Positions 61,852-64,000 of a stretch of DNA of 64,000 bases are shown in pieces. The stretch covers positions 7,220,501 to 7,284,500 of the forward strand of contig NZ_JAOTIK010000001.1 of NCBI RefSeq assembly GCF_030116705.1, in the 5' to 3' direction. Source of the DNA: Streptomyces sp. ML-6 (GTDB lineage Bacteria > Actinomycetota > Actinomycetes > Streptomycetales > Streptomycetaceae). A program made the position numbers and the translations under genes. Position 1 is the stretch's first letter. Every line of letters starts with the position of its first letter. The notes below the pieces were generated by a model that saw only the letters and a program-made list of their open reading frames with translations, was not told the DNA's origin and ran no database searches.

Positions 61852-62670
61852 ATGGAGCGTCCCGCCTGGGCACCGCGAGGCATAGACATCACGGTGCCGA
61901 GCGTGTCCCGCATGTACGACTTCTATCTGGGCGGATCGCACAATTTCGAGGTGGACCGGGAAGCGGCGCGCAAGGCCATGGAGTTCATGCCGGGACTCCC
62001 CAAGATCATGCAGGCGAATCGCGCCTTCATGCGCAGAGCAGTGCATTACGCGGTCGGCGAGGGCATCAGTCAGTTTCTGGACATCGGTTCCGGAATACCG
62101 ACCTTCGGCAATGTCCACGAAATCGCCCAGGCCGCCGACCCCGCGGCCCGGGTGGCGTACGTCGACCACGACCCGGTCGCGGTCGCACACAGCAAGGCCG
62201 TGCTGGAGGGGAACGACCGGGCGGTGATCGCCGCCGCGGACCTGCGCCGCCCCCAGGAGATCGTGAAGAACCCGGAGATCTCCGGACTGCTCGACCTGGA
62301 CCGCCCGGTGGCCCTGCTGCTCGTCGCCGTGCTCCACTTCCTCGAGGACGCCGACGAACCGCAGGCCGCGGTCGCCGAGCTGCGCGAGGCACTCGCCCCC
62401 GGCAGCCTCGTCGTCATCACCCACGCCTCGTACGAGGGCATCCCGCTCACCCGGGAGGAAGCGGGCGGCATGGTCGGGGTCTACGAGAACATTCGCAACC
62501 CCCTCGTCATGCGGTCCCGCGACGAGGTCATGCGCTTCTTCGAGGGGTACGAGATGGTGGAGCCCGGACTCGTGTCGATGCCGCACTGGCGGCCGGAGAC
62601 CCCGGTGGTGGCGGAGCAAGAGGATCCGTATGCCTTCTCGGGCTTCGCCGGCGTGGGACGCAAGGCGTGA
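61852..62670 (+). CDS. S-adenosyl methyltransferase (DUF574/PF04672 family)
   Basis: 272 residues. Family-diagnostic N-terminus: PRGIDITVPSVSRMYDFYLGGSHNFEVDREAA (in parts). The AdoMet site is FLDIGSGIPTFGNVHE, followed by ARVAYVDHDPVAVAHS and LLVAVLHFLED. This family is greatly expanded in Streptomyces and has no fixed substrate. ATG 61852 with GGAG was chosen over the TTG 15 bases earlier. The next gene begins inside its stop codon (GTGA), so the methyltransferase and the GGDEF protein are translationally coupled. Confidence 0.92.
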   Translation: MERPAWAPRGIDITVPSVSRMYDFYLGGSHNFEVDREAARKAMEFMPGLPKIMQANRAFMRRAVHYAVGEGISQFLDIGSGIPTFGNVHEIAQAADPAARVAYVDHDPVAVAHSKAVLEGNDRAVIAAADLRRPQEIVKNPEISGLLDLDRPVALLLVAVLHFLEDADEPQAAVAELREALAPGSLVVITHASYEGIPLTREEAGGMVGVYENIRNPLVMRSRDEVMRFFEGYEMVEPGLVSMPHWRPETPVVAEQEDPYAFSGFAGVGRKA

Positions 62671-64000
62671 GCATTCCCGCCCAGTCGTCCGGAGTGCCGG
62701 ACGCGGAGCCCGACGGGCCCGAGAGCCGGCTCCGAAGATTCGCCACCATCTGGAGCCGGGCCATCTTCCCCTCGACGGCCACCTCCCTGACGCGCACGGA
62801 GTTCGAGCAGCATCTGCTGCCGCTGGCCCGCAGGCTCAGCGACATCCTGCACGAGCGGCCCTTCGACGCGGCCCCCGCGGGCGAGGTGGGCGCCGCCCTC
62901 GTCGCCGTGCACTGCACGGACCCCGACGCGCTCAGCAGCACGCTCGGCGTCATCGACTCGTACCTGGTGCTGTACTGCGGCGGCAACGGCCCCACGGCGC
63001 TGTCCACCGAGGACGCCAGGGCCCGCTGCGCGCGGATGCAGCACATCCTGGCCGGCGGCTTCACCGAGGCGCTGCGCCAGCGCACCCTCGCCGAACAGGA
63101 GGCCATCGCGCGCTCGGCGCTCGCCGCCCGCTCCGACGCCGAACAGGCGCTGCACGCCACGGAGGCGCGGTTCCGGGCCGTCTTCAAGGACGCGGCCGTC
63201 GGCATCGGCATCGCCGACCTGGACGGCAACGTGCTGGAGATCAACGACACCCTCACCCGGATGTTCGGCGGCCTCGACCACCACGTGCGCAGCCACAAGC
63301 TCAACGAGTGGGTCCACCCAGAGGACTCGCCGCACGTCTGGAAGTACTACGACGAGCTGGTGCGCGGCGAACGCGAGCACTACCGGGTCGAGAAGCCGTA
63401 CTACCGCAACGACGGCACGGTGCTGTGGACCAACCTGACGGTCTCGCTGCTGCGCGACGCCGAGGGGAAGCCGCAGTACCAGCTGGCGCTGATGGAGGAC
63501 ACCACGGAACGCAGGCTGCTGAACCTGCGGCTGCGGTACGAGGCCACCCATGACGCGCTCACCGGACTGCCCAACCGGACGCTGTTCTTCGAACGGCTGG
63601 AGAAGGCTCTCTGTGCCGACGACGGCAGCCGTTTCGGTCTGTGCTACCTCGACCTGGACGGCTTCAAGGCGATCAACGACAGCCTCGGGCACGCGTCCGG
63701 CGACCGGCTGCTGGTCGAGGTGGCCGACCGGCTGCAGAGCTGCGCGACCGCGCCCGGCGAGATGGTCGCCCGGCTCGGCGGCGACGAGTTCGTGGCCCTG
63801 ACCACCGGCCCCGACACCGAGAAGGAGGTCACCGAACTGGCCTGCCGCATCCTCAACGCGCTCGGCGCCCCCATCCGGCTCGAAGGCCGCGAGCTGACCG
63901 TGCGCGGCTCCATCGGCGTCGTCGAGGGCCCGGCGGGCGAACGCGGCGCCGCCGAGGTGCTGCGCAGCGCCGACATCACGATGTACCGGGCCAAGGGGGC
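62667..64000 (+). CDS. PAS-GGDEF (probably GGDEF-EAL) c-di-GMP protein, truncated at window edge
   Basis: About 444 residues are visible. A conserved actinobacterial N-terminal region (IWSRAIFPSTATSLTRTEFEQHLLPLA, in parts) is followed by PAS (RFRAVFKDAAVGIGIADLDG to PQYQLALMEDTTER) and a diguanylate cyclase domain: HDALTGLPNRTLFFERL, FGLCYLDLDGFKAINDSLGH and active-site RLGGDEFVAL. Catalysis should be intact. An EAL domain, as in RmdA-type proteins of S. coelicolor, would lie beyond the right edge. GTG 62667 overlaps the methyltransferase stop. Expected to tune c-di-GMP and hence development. Confidence 0.9.
   Translation, partial: MSIPAQSSGVPDAEPDGPESRLRRFATIWSRAIFPSTATSLTRTEFEQHLLPLARRLSDILHERPFDAAPAGEVGAALVAVHCTDPDALSSTLGVIDSYLVLYCGGNGPTALSTEDARARCARMQHILAGGFTEALRQRTLAEQEAIARSALAARSDAEQALHATEARFRAVFKDAAVGIGIADLDGNVLEINDTLTRMFGGLDHHVRSHKLNEWVHPEDSPHVWKYYDELVRGEREHYRVEKPYYRNDGTVLWTNLTVSLLRDAEGKPQYQLALMEDTTERRLLNLRLRYEATHDALTGLPNRTLFFERLEKALCADDGSRFGLCYLDLDGFKAINDSLGHASGDRLLVEVADRLQSCATAPGEMVARLGGDEFVALTTGPDTEKEVTELACRILNALGAPIRLEGRELTVRGSIGVVEGPAGERGAAEVLRSADITMYRAKG

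Overview
The window is 64 kb of very GC-rich DNA with strong third-position GC, GTG/ATG starts, ATGA/GTGA gene overlaps, an iron box, a chitinase-type promoter and several actinobacterial families (encapsulin/DyP, Rpf-LysM-M23, SpoIIE-type phosphatase, S-adenosyl methyltransferase next to a GGDEF protein). It is almost certainly a Streptomyces chromosome, probably an arm-proximal region. No rRNA, tRNA or CRISPR array was seen.

1-4.7 kb (+): an amino-acid oxidase operon. The 3' end of a DyP peroxidase gene is followed by a close homologue of Streptomyces L-glutamate oxidase and a pyruvate-decarboxylase-like ThDP enzyme: an H2O2 producer, an H2O2 consumer and a 2-oxo-acid enzyme in one transcript, closed by a perfect hairpin. 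4.8-11.3 kb (-): a divergent urease operon ureA-ureB-[IS110]-ureC-ureF-ureG-ureD. An IS110-family element sits between ureB and ureC, and UreC has Ala in place of the active-site flap Cys. 11.9-14.0 kb is a mobile-element graveyard: a frameshifted gene, a decapitated coiled-coil protein, an IS3-family element with a broken orfB and an IS5-type transposase scrap.

14.3-22.1 kb: panD, a proline-rich mini-protein, encapsulin with its tagged DyP cargo, 6-phosphogluconate dehydrogenase, a TetR regulator with an alpha/beta hydrolase, a lipoprotein and an orphan TOPRIM protein. 22.3-27.8 kb: SDR, aldehyde dehydrogenase and gamma-glutamyl-ligase genes divergent from an ethanolamine-type permease, consistent with ethanolamine use by gamma-glutamylation. 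28-34.5 kb: an Rpf-LysM-M23 wall hydrolase, a DMT transporter, an FhuF-like Fe-S protein, an RsbW-like ATPase, a zinc-ribbon SDR lacking the catalytic Tyr, and a 58-residue orphan peptide between strong hairpins.

34.6-46.2 kb: lipase maturation factor, DUF1990/YndJ pair with twin operators, a siderophore uptake operon under an iron box, a divergent GH18 chitinase flanked by matching hairpins, FprA, and a PAS-GAF-SpoIIE-ATPase protein. 46.4-54.1 kb: a WS/DGAT acyltransferase, a three-gene L-fucose-type oxidative module, and a LytTR regulator / small membrane protein / Na+ symporter / LytS kinase operon. 54.1-64 kb: an ECF sigma gene overlapping tail-to-tail with a minimal anti-sigma gene, an amino-acid permease, universal stress protein, polysaccharide deacetylase, three envelope proteins, a gene-poor gap, and a methyltransferase overlapping a PAS-GGDEF gene that runs off the right edge.

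Functional names rest on motif and family recognition by eye. Comparisons with named proteins and loci are from memory.
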